A stretch of DNA of 64,000 nucleotides from CAZYTM01 sp964649725 (GTDB lineage Bacteria > Desulfobacterota > Desulfuromonadia > Geobacterales > Geobacteraceae): contig CAZYTM010000006.1 in assembly GCA_964649725.1 (NCBI GenBank), forward strand, positions 124,001 to 188,000. The letters run 5' to 3'. Positions 24,938 to 32,814 of this stretch are shown here, in pieces. Under the pieces are notes generated by a model, which saw only the letters and a list, made by a program, of their open reading frames with translations, did no database searches and had not been told where the DNA came from. Position 1 is the stretch's first letter. Each line of letters starts with the position of its first letter. The position numbers and the translations under genes are program-made.

Positions 24938-25432
24938 TTACCCTTCTCCAAATTCAAGACCGAGACATTTACGATAAATAATATAGAACTTGAGGATTAT
25001 CATGGACAATGGTCGAAGGGTAAATGAACCATTATGTTCCTCCACCATCCCGCCAATTTTCAGATCCTCGATCCGGTCTGCTACCAGCCCCATCATCTGA
25101 TAACGACTTATTATTTCATCCTCACATAATTTCCCTCGGGAAGAAGAACCAATATAATAGAGAATATCGAGTGATGGCGAATGGGCCTGTGCTGCCGGAT
25201 AACTGGCAATGTAAGCTGCTGCAAGAGCAAAGTGCAGTATATAGGCAAGCATCAGATCGATCACTGGCATAAAAACTTGAAATGCCAGGACCACCGGTAT
25301 TGGTACAAGCAAAAATAAAAAGAAAAGAACTGCCACATCATTCTTTGGACGTTTTAGACGCCAGATCAATACATGCCCAATAAAAATGCCAATAAAAAGC
25401 CCAAAACCTGCGACTAGTATCGACCAACTCAT
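24938..25432 (-). CDS. Small membrane protein with winged-helix-like tail (first of a pair)
   Basis: This unrecognised 164-residue protein has three to four membrane helices in residues 1-90, then a soluble tail (GKLCEDEIISRYQMMGLVADRIEDLKIGGMVEEHNGSFTLRP) that reads as a winged helix. The pattern of a membrane anchor plus a small helix-turn-helix tail matches the following gene. The ATG at 25432 is taken as the start, with GGGGTGA upstream. Membrane sensing or assembly of the adjacent glycan machinery is only a guess. Confidence 0.62.
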   Translation of the reverse strand: MSWSILVAGFGLFIGIFIGHVLIWRLKRPKNDVAVLFFLFLLVPIPVVLAFQVFMPVIDLMLAYILHFALAAAYIASYPAAQAHSPSLDILYYIGSSSRGKLCEDEIISRYQMMGLVADRIEDLKIGGMVEEHNGSFTLRPLSMIILKFYIIYRKCLGLEFGEG

Positions 25433-25514
25433 CAGCACATCACCCCTTCCGTCATAACCATAAATCTTTATAGATATCCGAGGATCTAATCCCATGCCCT
25501 CAAGTGAGCATAAC

Positions 25515-27377
25515 CTATGGACTATTCCAGCGGAGTTTATCTGTCAAGTCAACCAGATACCTGTCCATTACAAAGTACAATTTGGCCTGATTATCATTTA
25601 AGACGCCACTTAGCTGCAGCATCTCCAGGACCATCCTCAGCATAGTCTGGTCAGTGGCAGTCAACACCGGGGAAAAGCGGTACGGGCTCTTCTGCAGCAT
25701 ATAGACAAGGTCTTTGGTCAACCCTTCCGGAGTATTGAAGCAGAGTATCGGCCGACTCCCGGCATAATATTCGGTGAGTGGCAGGATCTGCGGGTAACCT
25801 GCAACATATTTCGGGTCCCAGAACATCTGGAAAGCACCGATATCGAATATTACCGGTTCATAGGTGGTCTTCAGGTTGTTCCTGATCTCCTTGGCAAACT
25901 GTGCATCGGCCATCAAACCGATCTGCTTGGGGTAGAGGGGATTCCGGTCACTGGCCAGGTAGACCTTCCCCGAATAGCCTAGAATAGTGACAGCCGCCAG
26001 AAGAAAGAGTATCGAGAATACTTTCCTGAATATGCCGGGCCCATTCGTGTTGGCAGGGCCATGCGGGATTAATGCGAGCATGGTCTTCCCTGTCGCGACC
26101 AAAAGCCCGGAGACGAGCAGCGCTACCAGTGGCAGCATCTGGCGTGACTCATATGGCATCCTGGCAGCATGGGGGAGGACCAGGACAAAGGAGAGCCCGG
26201 CAAAGAAGAGGAGCCAGAGCAGTCCTGCTGTCGGCAAGCTCTTGTCTCCACGCTCCTTGAGGAGAATGGCGTGGGCCAGATAGGCAATTAACATCGCCCA
26301 GATCAACTTGGTGTTATTGATGATGCCAAAGAAGACTATCCTGAGCGAACCCTTGATCACTGACAAACGGTTTTCGCCATAATTATAATTGGTGTCAGCA
26401 CCATTTTTCAGCAGAAAGGCATCCTTAATATCGATTACCGCATCGTTAAAACCGAGGTACCAGACATTCTGCAGGAATTGCAGACCATGGGCGGTCACCG
26501 GCGCCATACCGTAGATGAACCAGATTTTCCAGCGGAACCCGCGCCGCTCCAGCAGGTCCCAGCCGACCAGCCAGGTGAAGATGAAAAAGACTGAATCGAA
26601 TGAAGAGAGTGAGAGGGCGAACTCCAGAAACCAGGCGACTATCATCCAGCGCCGCCGGTATATTTCCGTTTCACCTCGGGTAGACAGCACTACCGCCAAC
26701 ATGAAAGCAAAGCGGAGCAGGTCGTCCAGCGGCTGGTTGGCCAGGGTATCGGCAAAACCGAGGAAAGGTCGCGACACACTGTAAAAGAATACTGCAAAAA
26801 ATGCCACTGCCGGGCTGGTAATCCTGGCAAAGACCGCATACATCAAGGCAAGGGCAGCCAATGAGAGGAAAATCGACAGCATCTGCGCAGCGAATTTGCT
26901 CTGCAGACCGGTGGCAAACATGGCCGCATACGGGACGAGATAGCCGGCCGGGTAATGGGTGTACCAGAGCCGCGGGCCGACCCGCGGAGAGCTGCCAGGG
27001 CAGGTGCCATGGGCATGCTGGCGCAGTTGCGGGTCATCCAATATCTTGACTACCTTGGCATAACCCTGGGGGATAAAGAGCAGATAGTTTGCTACCCAAC
27101 CATTCTCCTGCCACTGTTTCAGAGAGAGCAGAGTCTGTGCATCGCCGAAACCCCAGTCGCTCCAACGGTCCTCATCATTGGCCCGGTTGCCCAGATAGAT
27201 GAAAAGTAACAGCAAAAGTGCCGCACAGGCCAGGTGCCAGCCGTTGATCCGCCAGGTCCGCTTCCCGGAAGGTCCTGGTGATGCTACCTGGCTGGCAGCT
27301 GCGCTCTCTTTGACTGTATAGATTGCTTCTGAGGCAGACTCTTCATGCTCTGCTGTTGTCTCGTTATGCTCTTCCAT
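25515..27377 (-). CDS. GT-C-like polytopic membrane protein
   Basis: The 620-residue protein has a charged cytoplasmic N-terminus (about 1-45), one helix, a first periplasmic loop with several acidic residues (DEDRWSDWGFGDAQ), about ten further membrane helices and a soluble C-terminal part. This is the plan of GT-C glycosyltransferases (ArnT/PMT-like), which move sugars from lipid carriers at the periplasmic face. A typical DD or DxD pair is not certain, so the activity is a family-level guess. It sits between the small membrane pair and a radical SAM gene. Confidence 0.6.
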   Translation of the reverse strand: MEEHNETTAEHEESASEAIYTVKESAAASQVASPGPSGKRTWRINGWHLACAALLLLLFIYLGNRANDEDRWSDWGFGDAQTLLSLKQWQENGWVANYLLFIPQGYAKVVKILDDPQLRQHAHGTCPGSSPRVGPRLWYTHYPAGYLVPYAAMFATGLQSKFAAQMLSIFLSLAALALMYAVFARITSPAVAFFAVFFYSVSRPFLGFADTLANQPLDDLLRFAFMLAVVLSTRGETEIYRRRWMIVAWFLEFALSLSSFDSVFFIFTWLVGWDLLERRGFRWKIWFIYGMAPVTAHGLQFLQNVWYLGFNDAVIDIKDAFLLKNGADTNYNYGENRLSVIKGSLRIVFFGIINNTKLIWAMLIAYLAHAILLKERGDKSLPTAGLLWLLFFAGLSFVLVLPHAARMPYESRQMLPLVALLVSGLLVATGKTMLALIPHGPANTNGPGIFRKVFSILFLLAAVTILGYSGKVYLASDRNPLYPKQIGLMADAQFAKEIRNNLKTTYEPVIFDIGAFQMFWDPKYVAGYPQILPLTEYYAGSRPILCFNTPEGLTKDLVYMLQKSPYRFSPVLTATDQTMLRMVLEMLQLSGVLNDNQAKLYFVMDRYLVDLTDKLRWNSP

Positions 27378-27385
27378 ATCTTCCT

Positions 27386-28489
27386 TCAGATAAAATTGAT
27401 ATGCATTGGCGGCGCTCCCGCTGGCGTTTCAACTCTGCCATGGCCATGTTTCAACTCCCAGAGGAACTCATTCACCTTATGCTGCAGACAGAGGGAACCG
27501 CACATCGTCTGGGCATTGAACTCCCCGGAGGAGATCAGCCGCATCACCTCCCAGTAGCGCTCCCCTTGCCAGAGTTCCTTGAACGATGTTTCGGCGATGT
27601 TGCCGATATGGTATTTGCTGTATTTCCGGTTGAACAGCATGCCGCATGGCGCCACCAATCCGGAACCGGAGAGCTGCATGATAAAAGGGGGGCCAAAGCA
27701 GCGGGTATAGATGCGACGACCGTCGGAGAGGACCTTCGACCATTTGACGCTCACCTGGTAGCTCCCGTCGGAATAGGTCTCCGCCTCCTTGAGGATATCG
27801 ACGAGACCGTGGTAACCGGCGTAGTCGACCCCGAGGCTGGACTCCTCATCGTCGCTGCAATGTTTGATCACCAGGTAATCGACCCCCAGCTCTTTGCCCA
27901 GCCTGGCCAGCGGCATTATCTGGTCAGCAAACGAAGGGAGCAGAACCATCTGCAAGCCGATGGTGACATCCAGTCCTCTGCGCCGCTTTATCTCGACACT
28001 GCGCCGGACCGTCTCCACCACCTTGTCGAAGTAGTCGGGCGGACAGCCATGGATCTCCCCGTAACGGGGCGCCTCACCGGCAGAGATGTTAAAACGGAGA
28101 TAGGTGAGGGCCGGGAGGATATCCTCCAGCCGTTCGTCCTTGAGGAGATAGCCGTTGGTACCGAGCGCCATGTCAAGGCCGTTGCCGCGTCCACGCAGAA
28201 TGGCATCCTCCAGATGGGGTGAACAGGTGCTCTCCCCGTCGCTGACAAAGCTGATCGCCTTGACCCCGATCTCTGCCGCATCGTCGAGAAAGCGGAAGAT
28301 GACGTCACGGGTCATCCGTTTGATATCATTCTCCTGCAACTGCCCGTAGCAATAGACGCAATTATAGGTGCAGGCGCGGGTCAGGGAACAGTCCATGGTT
28401 ATCGGTGCGATCCGCTCGCCGGCCTGCCATGCCTCGATCCGCTCCTTGTGCCAGAGCAGCTTGTGCCCGTCCAGTATCAGCTTTTCCAT
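27386..28489 (-). CDS. Radical SAM/SPASM enzyme A (HKLL..HINFI family)
   Basis: The 367-residue protein carries Cys40-x3-Cys44-x2-Cys47 (CTYNCVYC) and a SPASM-like tail with Cys residues in CFGPPF, CGMLF, and CGSLCLQH. Its N-terminus (DGHKLLWHKERIEAWQAGE) and its very end (LWELKHGH..HINFI) are shared with the enzyme encoded at 31453-32523, so the two are paralogues. GES replaces GGEP after strand 2. The gene is eight bases after the GT2 gene and belongs to the same operon as the E1 pair. The product is unknown; sugar or polyol modification fits the setting. Confidence 0.87.
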   Translation of the reverse strand: MEKLILDGHKLLWHKERIEAWQAGERIAPITMDCSLTRACTYNCVYCYGQLQENDIKRMTRDVIFRFLDDAAEIGVKAISFVSDGESTCSPHLEDAILRGRGNGLDMALGTNGYLLKDERLEDILPALTYLRFNISAGEAPRYGEIHGCPPDYFDKVVETVRRSVEIKRRRGLDVTIGLQMVLLPSFADQIMPLARLGKELGVDYLVIKHCSDDEESSLGVDYAGYHGLVDILKEAETYSDGSYQVSVKWSKVLSDGRRIYTRCFGPPFIMQLSGSGLVAPCGMLFNRKYSKYHIGNIAETSFKELWQGERYWEVMRLISSGEFNAQTMCGSLCLQHKVNEFLWELKHGHGRVETPAGAPPMHINFI

Positions 28490-28496
28490 CTCTTCC

Positions 28497-29279
28497 TTAT
28501 CCGTTCTCTGCTGCTGTAGTTGTCAATTCATTCCGCCTGCGGGCGGTTGCCGATTCAGGGACAATTCCCTTCGGCCGCTCCCCCCCCAGATAGACCTCCC
28601 GCATGGTATCGAGATAACCGCGTGCTACCCTTAGCAGCGACTTGAAGGTAGTCGCCTTTGATTCGCCATCCCCACGTTGCATAAGCGCGTAGGGGACCTC
28701 TGCATAAAGGTAGCCGCTGATGATCGTCTTGACCAGCAGTTCGGTCTGGTAGAAAAAACCGCCGCATTTGAGCTTGATATCGCGGAAGATGCTGCGGCGG
28801 TACATCACCGTGCCGTTCATATAGTTGAGCGAAAGGCCGAAGGAGGCCTTGATGATCTCCCGATAGACGATGGAGAGGAGCCGCCGCCGAAAGGTCCGGA
28901 CGCCGCGGTTATAAACGAACGGGACCACTATATCCACCTGCTCCATGAGGGGGAGGTAGCGGAGTATCTCGGCGGCATCGTTCTCCCCGTCCCCCGGGAG
29001 CATCGTCACCACCTCGCCTGCTCCCTGCTCTACCCCGTCCCAGAAAGAGGCGCCGATACCGTTCGGCCGGTCATGATGGATGACCTTGATATTGGGAAAA
29101 CGCTGGGCGAACTCCTCGGCCAGCCTGCCGGTCCGATCGGTGCTGCCGTCATTGACGACGATCAATTCACCGTTGATACCCAGTCTGGCAAAGCTTGCCA
29201 GGACATTATCCACCGCCCCGGCAAGATTGTTCTCCTCGTTGAGGGAGGGCATCACCACGGTCACTGCATAAGCACTCAC
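28497..29279 (-). CDS. Glycosyltransferase family 2
   Basis: The 260-residue GT-A enzyme has VVMPSLNEENNLAGAV at the N-terminus, the nucleotide-binding VVNDGSTDRT (about 41-50) and an acidic metal-binding site in GDGEND (about 95). It resembles dolichyl/polyprenyl-phosphate sugar synthases without the usual C-terminal helices. Its GTG start overlaps the stop of the E1 beta gene (GTGA), so translation is coupled. It probably transfers a sugar to a polyprenyl phosphate or to a glycan intermediate made with the neighbouring radical SAM and thiamine enzymes. Confidence 0.88.
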   Translation of the reverse strand: MSAYAVTVVMPSLNEENNLAGAVDNVLASFARLGINGELIVVNDGSTDRTGRLAEEFAQRFPNIKVIHHDRPNGIGASFWDGVEQGAGEVVTMLPGDGENDAAEILRYLPLMEQVDIVVPFVYNRGVRTFRRRLLSIVYREIIKASFGLSLNYMNGTVMYRRSIFRDIKLKCGGFFYQTELLVKTIISGYLYAEVPYALMQRGDGESKATTFKSLLRVARGYLDTMREVYLGGERPKGIVPESATARRRNELTTTAAENG

Positions 29280-30319
29280 AGCAACCCCTTGATAGTGGCT
29301 ACCATACCTGCCACTGTTGGATAATAGGCCTGTTCCAGAACCGGACTGGCAGGTGTCGGCGTCTCGGCGATGCAGATACGACGGACCGGTGCGCGCAGCG
29401 CATCATGGGCATTTTCTGCAATTATGGCAGCTACTTCAGCAGCCACGCCGCAGGTCTTCCAGCCGGTGTCGGCAACTACCAGCCGGCCGGTCTTCCGTAC
29501 CGAGGAGATGATCAGCTCCTCATCAAGGGGGCGGACCGAGCGGAGGTCGATAACCTCTGCCGAGATACCTTCCCTGGCCAGCTCTTCAGCTGCCAGCAGC
29601 AGTTCATAGACCATATAAGAGACGCCGACCAGGGTGATGTCGCTCCCTTCCCGCCGTACCACACCACGGCCGGCCGGGATGACATAAGGTTCTTCGGGTA
29701 CGGCCTCTTTCCGGTCGTAGAGCCAGCGGTGCTCAATGATTATGGTCGGCGTCTGTCCGGCGATGCTCCCTAGCAGCAGCCCTTTGGCATCGTAAGGGGA
29801 CGCCGGCATCAGCACATGCAATCCCGGGATATGGGCAAAGAGCGCCTGCAAACTCTGCGAATGCTGGGCCGCCGACCCCCAGCCGCGGCCGATGACGGCC
29901 CGCATGGTGAGCGGCACCTTGACCGTACCGCCGGTCATGAAACTCCATTTGGCAGCATGGTTGACGATCTGGTCCATCGCCATCGGCAGAAAGTCGACCC
30001 GCATATGGATAAGGACCGGTTTCATGCCGGTCATGGCGGCCCCACTTACCACCCCGGTCAGGCCGTTCTCGGCGATCGGCATATCCATTACCCGCTCCCG
30101 GCCGAACTGCTCGGCCAGACCGAGGGTGCTGCCGAACACCCCGCCTGGGTCGTCGATCCCCTCGCCGATCAGAAATACTCTCGGGTCCCGCTCCAGAGCC
30201 TGGGCCTGGGCCTCACGAATGGCATCACGATAGGATAATTCCCGCTGACCGACACCCCCCCCTGCCCCGAATATCTCCGGGCGGCGGGAATCGTCAGCCT
30301 GTATCTTGGTCCATGGCAT
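29276..30319 (-). CDS. Thiamine-diphosphate dehydrogenase E1 component, beta subunit
   Basis: The 347-residue protein is the transketolase-like E1 beta chain of 2-oxo-acid dehydrogenase type enzymes: ELSYRDAIREAQAQALERDPRVFLIGEGI, PIAENGLTGVVSGAAMTGMKP, and the C-terminal domain LRSVRPLDEELIISSVRKTGRLVV. With E1 alpha it should decarboxylate a 2-oxo acid with thiamine diphosphate. No E2 acyltransferase or E3 gene is visible, so the acyl group may go elsewhere. An AAGGA site lies nine bases before the ATG. The stop overlaps the GT2 start. Confidence 0.9.
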   Translation of the reverse strand: MPWTKIQADDSRRPEIFGAGGGVGQRELSYRDAIREAQAQALERDPRVFLIGEGIDDPGGVFGSTLGLAEQFGRERVMDMPIAENGLTGVVSGAAMTGMKPVLIHMRVDFLPMAMDQIVNHAAKWSFMTGGTVKVPLTMRAVIGRGWGSAAQHSQSLQALFAHIPGLHVLMPASPYDAKGLLLGSIAGQTPTIIIEHRWLYDRKEAVPEEPYVIPAGRGVVRREGSDITLVGVSYMVYELLLAAEELAREGISAEVIDLRSVRPLDEELIISSVRKTGRLVVADTGWKTCGVAAEVAAIIAENAHDALRAPVRRICIAETPTPASPVLEQAYYPTVAGMVATIKGLL

Positions 30320-30338
30320 AGCAGTAAGTCCTTACCTT

Positions 30339-31307
30339 TTAGTAGACGTAATCGTACAGCGAGCTTATCTCCGGATACGGGCTGGCCTTGGCAAAGGCCA
30401 TGGCAGCATCGATCTCTTCGCGCAGGAGAGCATCGATAGCATCAAGTTCAGTCTCAACAAGGTTGCCGCTCCTGGAGAGGTAGAGCCGGAAAAAATCGTA
30501 GGGGCAACGGGCCACCCAGCGGTCATACTCATCCTGGGGGCGACACCCCATCTCTACATCGCAGGCTGGACCGACATGCCCCTTCCAGCGATAGGTCTGG
30601 TATTCCAGCAGGGTCGGTCCTTCACCGGCCCTGGCCCGCGCAATAGCTTCGCCAGCGGTCTCGTAGACCAGCAAGACATCATTCCCATCCAGGGTACGAC
30701 TGGGAATGCCGTAGCCATGCCCCTTCTCCGCAATGGTGATACCTGGCTGGCGGGCCCGCTGCGGGGAGTTGGTAGCGTAAAAATTGTTTTCACAGACAAA
30801 TACCACCGGCAGTTTATGCAGCGCCGCAAAGTTGAGGCTTTCATGGAAGGTCCCCTCTTCACTGGCACCATCGCCGAAATAGGCGATTGCCACCCGCTCC
30901 TGGCGCAGCAGTTTGGCCGAGAGGGCAGCACCTACCGCCAGAGGGATACAACCGCCGACAATGGCGGTCGAACCGGGGATGCCGTTGGCCGCATCGACCA
31001 GATGCATCGATCCGCCACGCCCCCTGCAACAGCCGCTGTCACGGCCGTAGAGTTCGGCAGCGATCGGCTTCAGCTCCATCCCCTTGGCAATACAGTGCCC
31101 ATGGGAGCGATGGGTGCTGAAGATATGGTCGGCCTGCCGCAGATGCGCACCAACGCCCGCAGCCACCGCCTCCTGACCGATGCAGAGATGGACCGGCGTC
31201 TTCATCTCCTGCTCGGCATAGAGATCGACGATCCGCTCCTCGAACAGCCGTATCTTCGCCATGGTCCGGTAGAGCTCGCGTAAGATATTTCGATCAACAG
31301 TATCCAC
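30339..31307 (-). CDS. Thiamine-diphosphate dehydrogenase E1 component, alpha subunit
   Basis: The 322-residue protein carries the thiamine-diphosphate motif GDGASEEGTFHESLNFAALH..CENN and the E1 alpha opening LYRTMAKIRLFEERI. SMHLVD and GGCIPLAVGAALS are also typical. The start is GTG at 31307 with AAGGGA six bases upstream; a longer frame to 31406 is only open because it runs through the palindromic element. It forms the heterotetramer with the downstream beta chain. Substrate is unknown. Confidence 0.9.
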   Translation of the reverse strand: MDTVDRNILRELYRTMAKIRLFEERIVDLYAEQEMKTPVHLCIGQEAVAAGVGAHLRQADHIFSTHRSHGHCIAKGMELKPIAAELYGRDSGCCRGRGGSMHLVDAANGIPGSTAIVGGCIPLAVGAALSAKLLRQERVAIAYFGDGASEEGTFHESLNFAALHKLPVVFVCENNFYATNSPQRARQPGITIAEKGHGYGIPSRTLDGNDVLLVYETAGEAIARARAGEGPTLLEYQTYRWKGHVGPACDVEMGCRPQDEYDRWVARCPYDFFRLYLSRSGNLVETELDAIDALLREEIDAAMAFAKASPYPEISSLYDYVY

Positions 31308-31332
31308 TGGGTTCCCTTTATCAAGAAGATAT

Positions 31333-31451
31333 GGAACGAGGAATTTTTCGTCCTGGCTAGGCGCCCGACTGATTGCGCGGAGGCGTAGCAGCGCTACGCC
31401 GCACAAGTAATCAGGAAGGGGAACACCGCCAGGGCGGAAAATAACCGTTCC
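31333..31451. repeat. 119-base palindromic element
   Basis: The element folds end to end: GGAACG pairs with CGTTCC, ATTTTTCG with CGGAAAAT, CCTGGC with GCCAGG, CTGATT with AATCAG, TTGCGCGG with CCGCACAA (one G-U), and at the centre GGCGTAGC with GCTACGCC around a three-base loop. It fills the gap between the radical SAM B stop and the E1 alpha ribosome site. It may be a mobile palindromic repeat or a structured leader. I vaguely recall the central unit as repeated in Geobacter genomes, but cannot verify that. Confidence 0.8.
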
Positions 31452-31452
31452 G

Positions 31453-32523
31453 TTAAATGAAATTTACATGGGCGGCCGGATGAGTCAACTCCCACAGATA
31501 AAGATTAATCTCATCCATGCGGCAGTTCATCCGGCAATCCTCCGGATCAAGCTCGGTGGCGACCATCTGTAGCGACCGGCGCCGTTGTTCGCCGTTCCAG
31601 ATGGCAGCAAAGGTCTCCTCATGCAGGTTGCCATAACGAAACCGCTCATCGCCTAAAAAGGCGCTGCACCCCCAGACACAACCATCCGAATCGACATAGG
31701 ACCAGAACGGCAATGCCAGACAACGTTCATAGCCGCGTCTTATGCGATGCATCTTCTGCATTGTATTGGCGCGGAAGATAACGCTGAACTCCTTGTCGTT
31801 GAATCCGGCCAGACGCTCCATCATCGCCAGATAAGGAGTATAGTCAAACTCCTCGTAGGCATGGGTAATGCTTTTGTGGTGCTGGGAATAGGGCTTGACT
31901 ACCAGATACCGGAGACCGATCTCGCGGCAGGTGGCAGCCAGCTGCTCCACCTCGGCAGCATTCTCCGGCAGCAGTATCATCTGGGCACCGATGGTACAGT
32001 TCAGCCCGGTCTCCTTGAGATGCCTTGTTGCCGCTGCCAGATTGCCGATCACCCGGTCGAAATCGGCCTCTTTAGTCCGGTGCACCGCTGCATAGGTCGC
32101 AGCAGTCCCGGCATTGAGGCTCACCTTGATCCAGCTCATGCTGGCAGCGATCTTCTGCATCAGTTCACCGGAGAGCAATACCCCATTGGTGGTCAATGCC
32201 ACATCAATGCCGGAGAGCTTGGTATGATTGATAATCGCGGCAATATCACGGTGCAGCAGCGGTTCTCCCTCGCCGCCATACATGATGCTCTTCACCCCCA
32301 GCCGGCCCATTTCGGAGAGCCGCTCTGTAAGCATGTCAGTTGCCAGGAAGTGGGGACGATATTCCATATAGTCGAGCGCGCAGAAGGTGCAGCGATGGTT
32401 GCAGGCGCCGGCGGGAGATATCTCCATATAGATCGGGTAGATAGTTTCGCCCTGCTGCCACTTAGCCACCCGTTGCGGATGGAAGAGGAGCTTATGGCTG
32501 TCTATTCTGAATTCATCTGTCAT
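31453..32523 (-). CDS. Radical SAM/SPASM enzyme B (HKLL..HVNFI family)
   Basis: This 356-residue enzyme carries CNHRCTFC (Cys41, Cys45, Cys48), GGEGEP after strand 2 and a Cys-rich tail (CLALPFWSYVDSDGCVWGC, then CRMNC). It shares HKLLFH..R..KWQQGE at the start and LWELTH..HVNFI at the end with the enzyme at 27386-28489. The two paralogues flank the GT2 and E1 genes on both sides. The ATG at 32523 is preferred; an ATG three codons earlier is also possible. A palindromic element lies directly after the stop. Confidence 0.87.
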   Translation of the reverse strand: MTDEFRIDSHKLLFHPQRVAKWQQGETIYPIYMEISPAGACNHRCTFCALDYMEYRPHFLATDMLTERLSEMGRLGVKSIMYGGEGEPLLHRDIAAIINHTKLSGIDVALTTNGVLLSGELMQKIAASMSWIKVSLNAGTAATYAAVHRTKEADFDRVIGNLAAATRHLKETGLNCTIGAQMILLPENAAEVEQLAATCREIGLRYLVVKPYSQHHKSITHAYEEFDYTPYLAMMERLAGFNDKEFSVIFRANTMQKMHRIRRGYERCLALPFWSYVDSDGCVWGCSAFLGDERFRYGNLHEETFAAIWNGEQRRRSLQMVATELDPEDCRMNCRMDEINLYLWELTHPAAHVNFI

Positions 32524-32550
32524 TTTCACCATTTCCTACTGTAGCATGTT

Positions 32551-32583
32551 CGAGCAAAAATCGTCAACCGGGGCTGATGCCCC
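32551..32583 (-). terminator. Candidate terminator after the membrane TPR gene
   Basis: On the minus strand GGGGC-ATCA-GCCCC (32570-32583) is followed after eight bases by TTTTT. It lies between the TPR membrane gene (stop 32815) and the radical SAM B start. Confidence 0.45.
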
Positions 32584-32814
32584 TGCGATTAATCAGCTTT
32601 TTCATATCCGTGGCAAACTGCTGGTGCAGATTGCAATATGGAGACCAAAATTTTCATTAACCCACAGAGGCTAATGAAGAAGTCTGCGCAAGTTGTGCGA
32701 CTGAATGCTCTCCCCTCTTCTGCGCGTAATAACTGCATAGTCCGTCAAATAGAGCCTTAACAAACACCATTGGATAAGAACTCGCCAACCTTGCCAGCAA
32801 GTCAATCCCCCGGA
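32584..32814. other. Intergenic stretch without a recognised gene
   Basis: About 230 bases separate the terminator from the stop of the membrane TPR gene. A minus-strand frame here reads LASSYPMVFVKALFDGLCSYYAQKR and is open into the TPR gene, but it has no start of its own in the gap. It could be a gene remnant. I recognise no family. Confidence 0.35.

Noticed and set aside
31308..31406. Extended start of E1 alpha at 31406
   Set aside because: The extra residues come from translating the palindromic element; the GTG at 31307 has an AAGGGA site and gives the normal family length.
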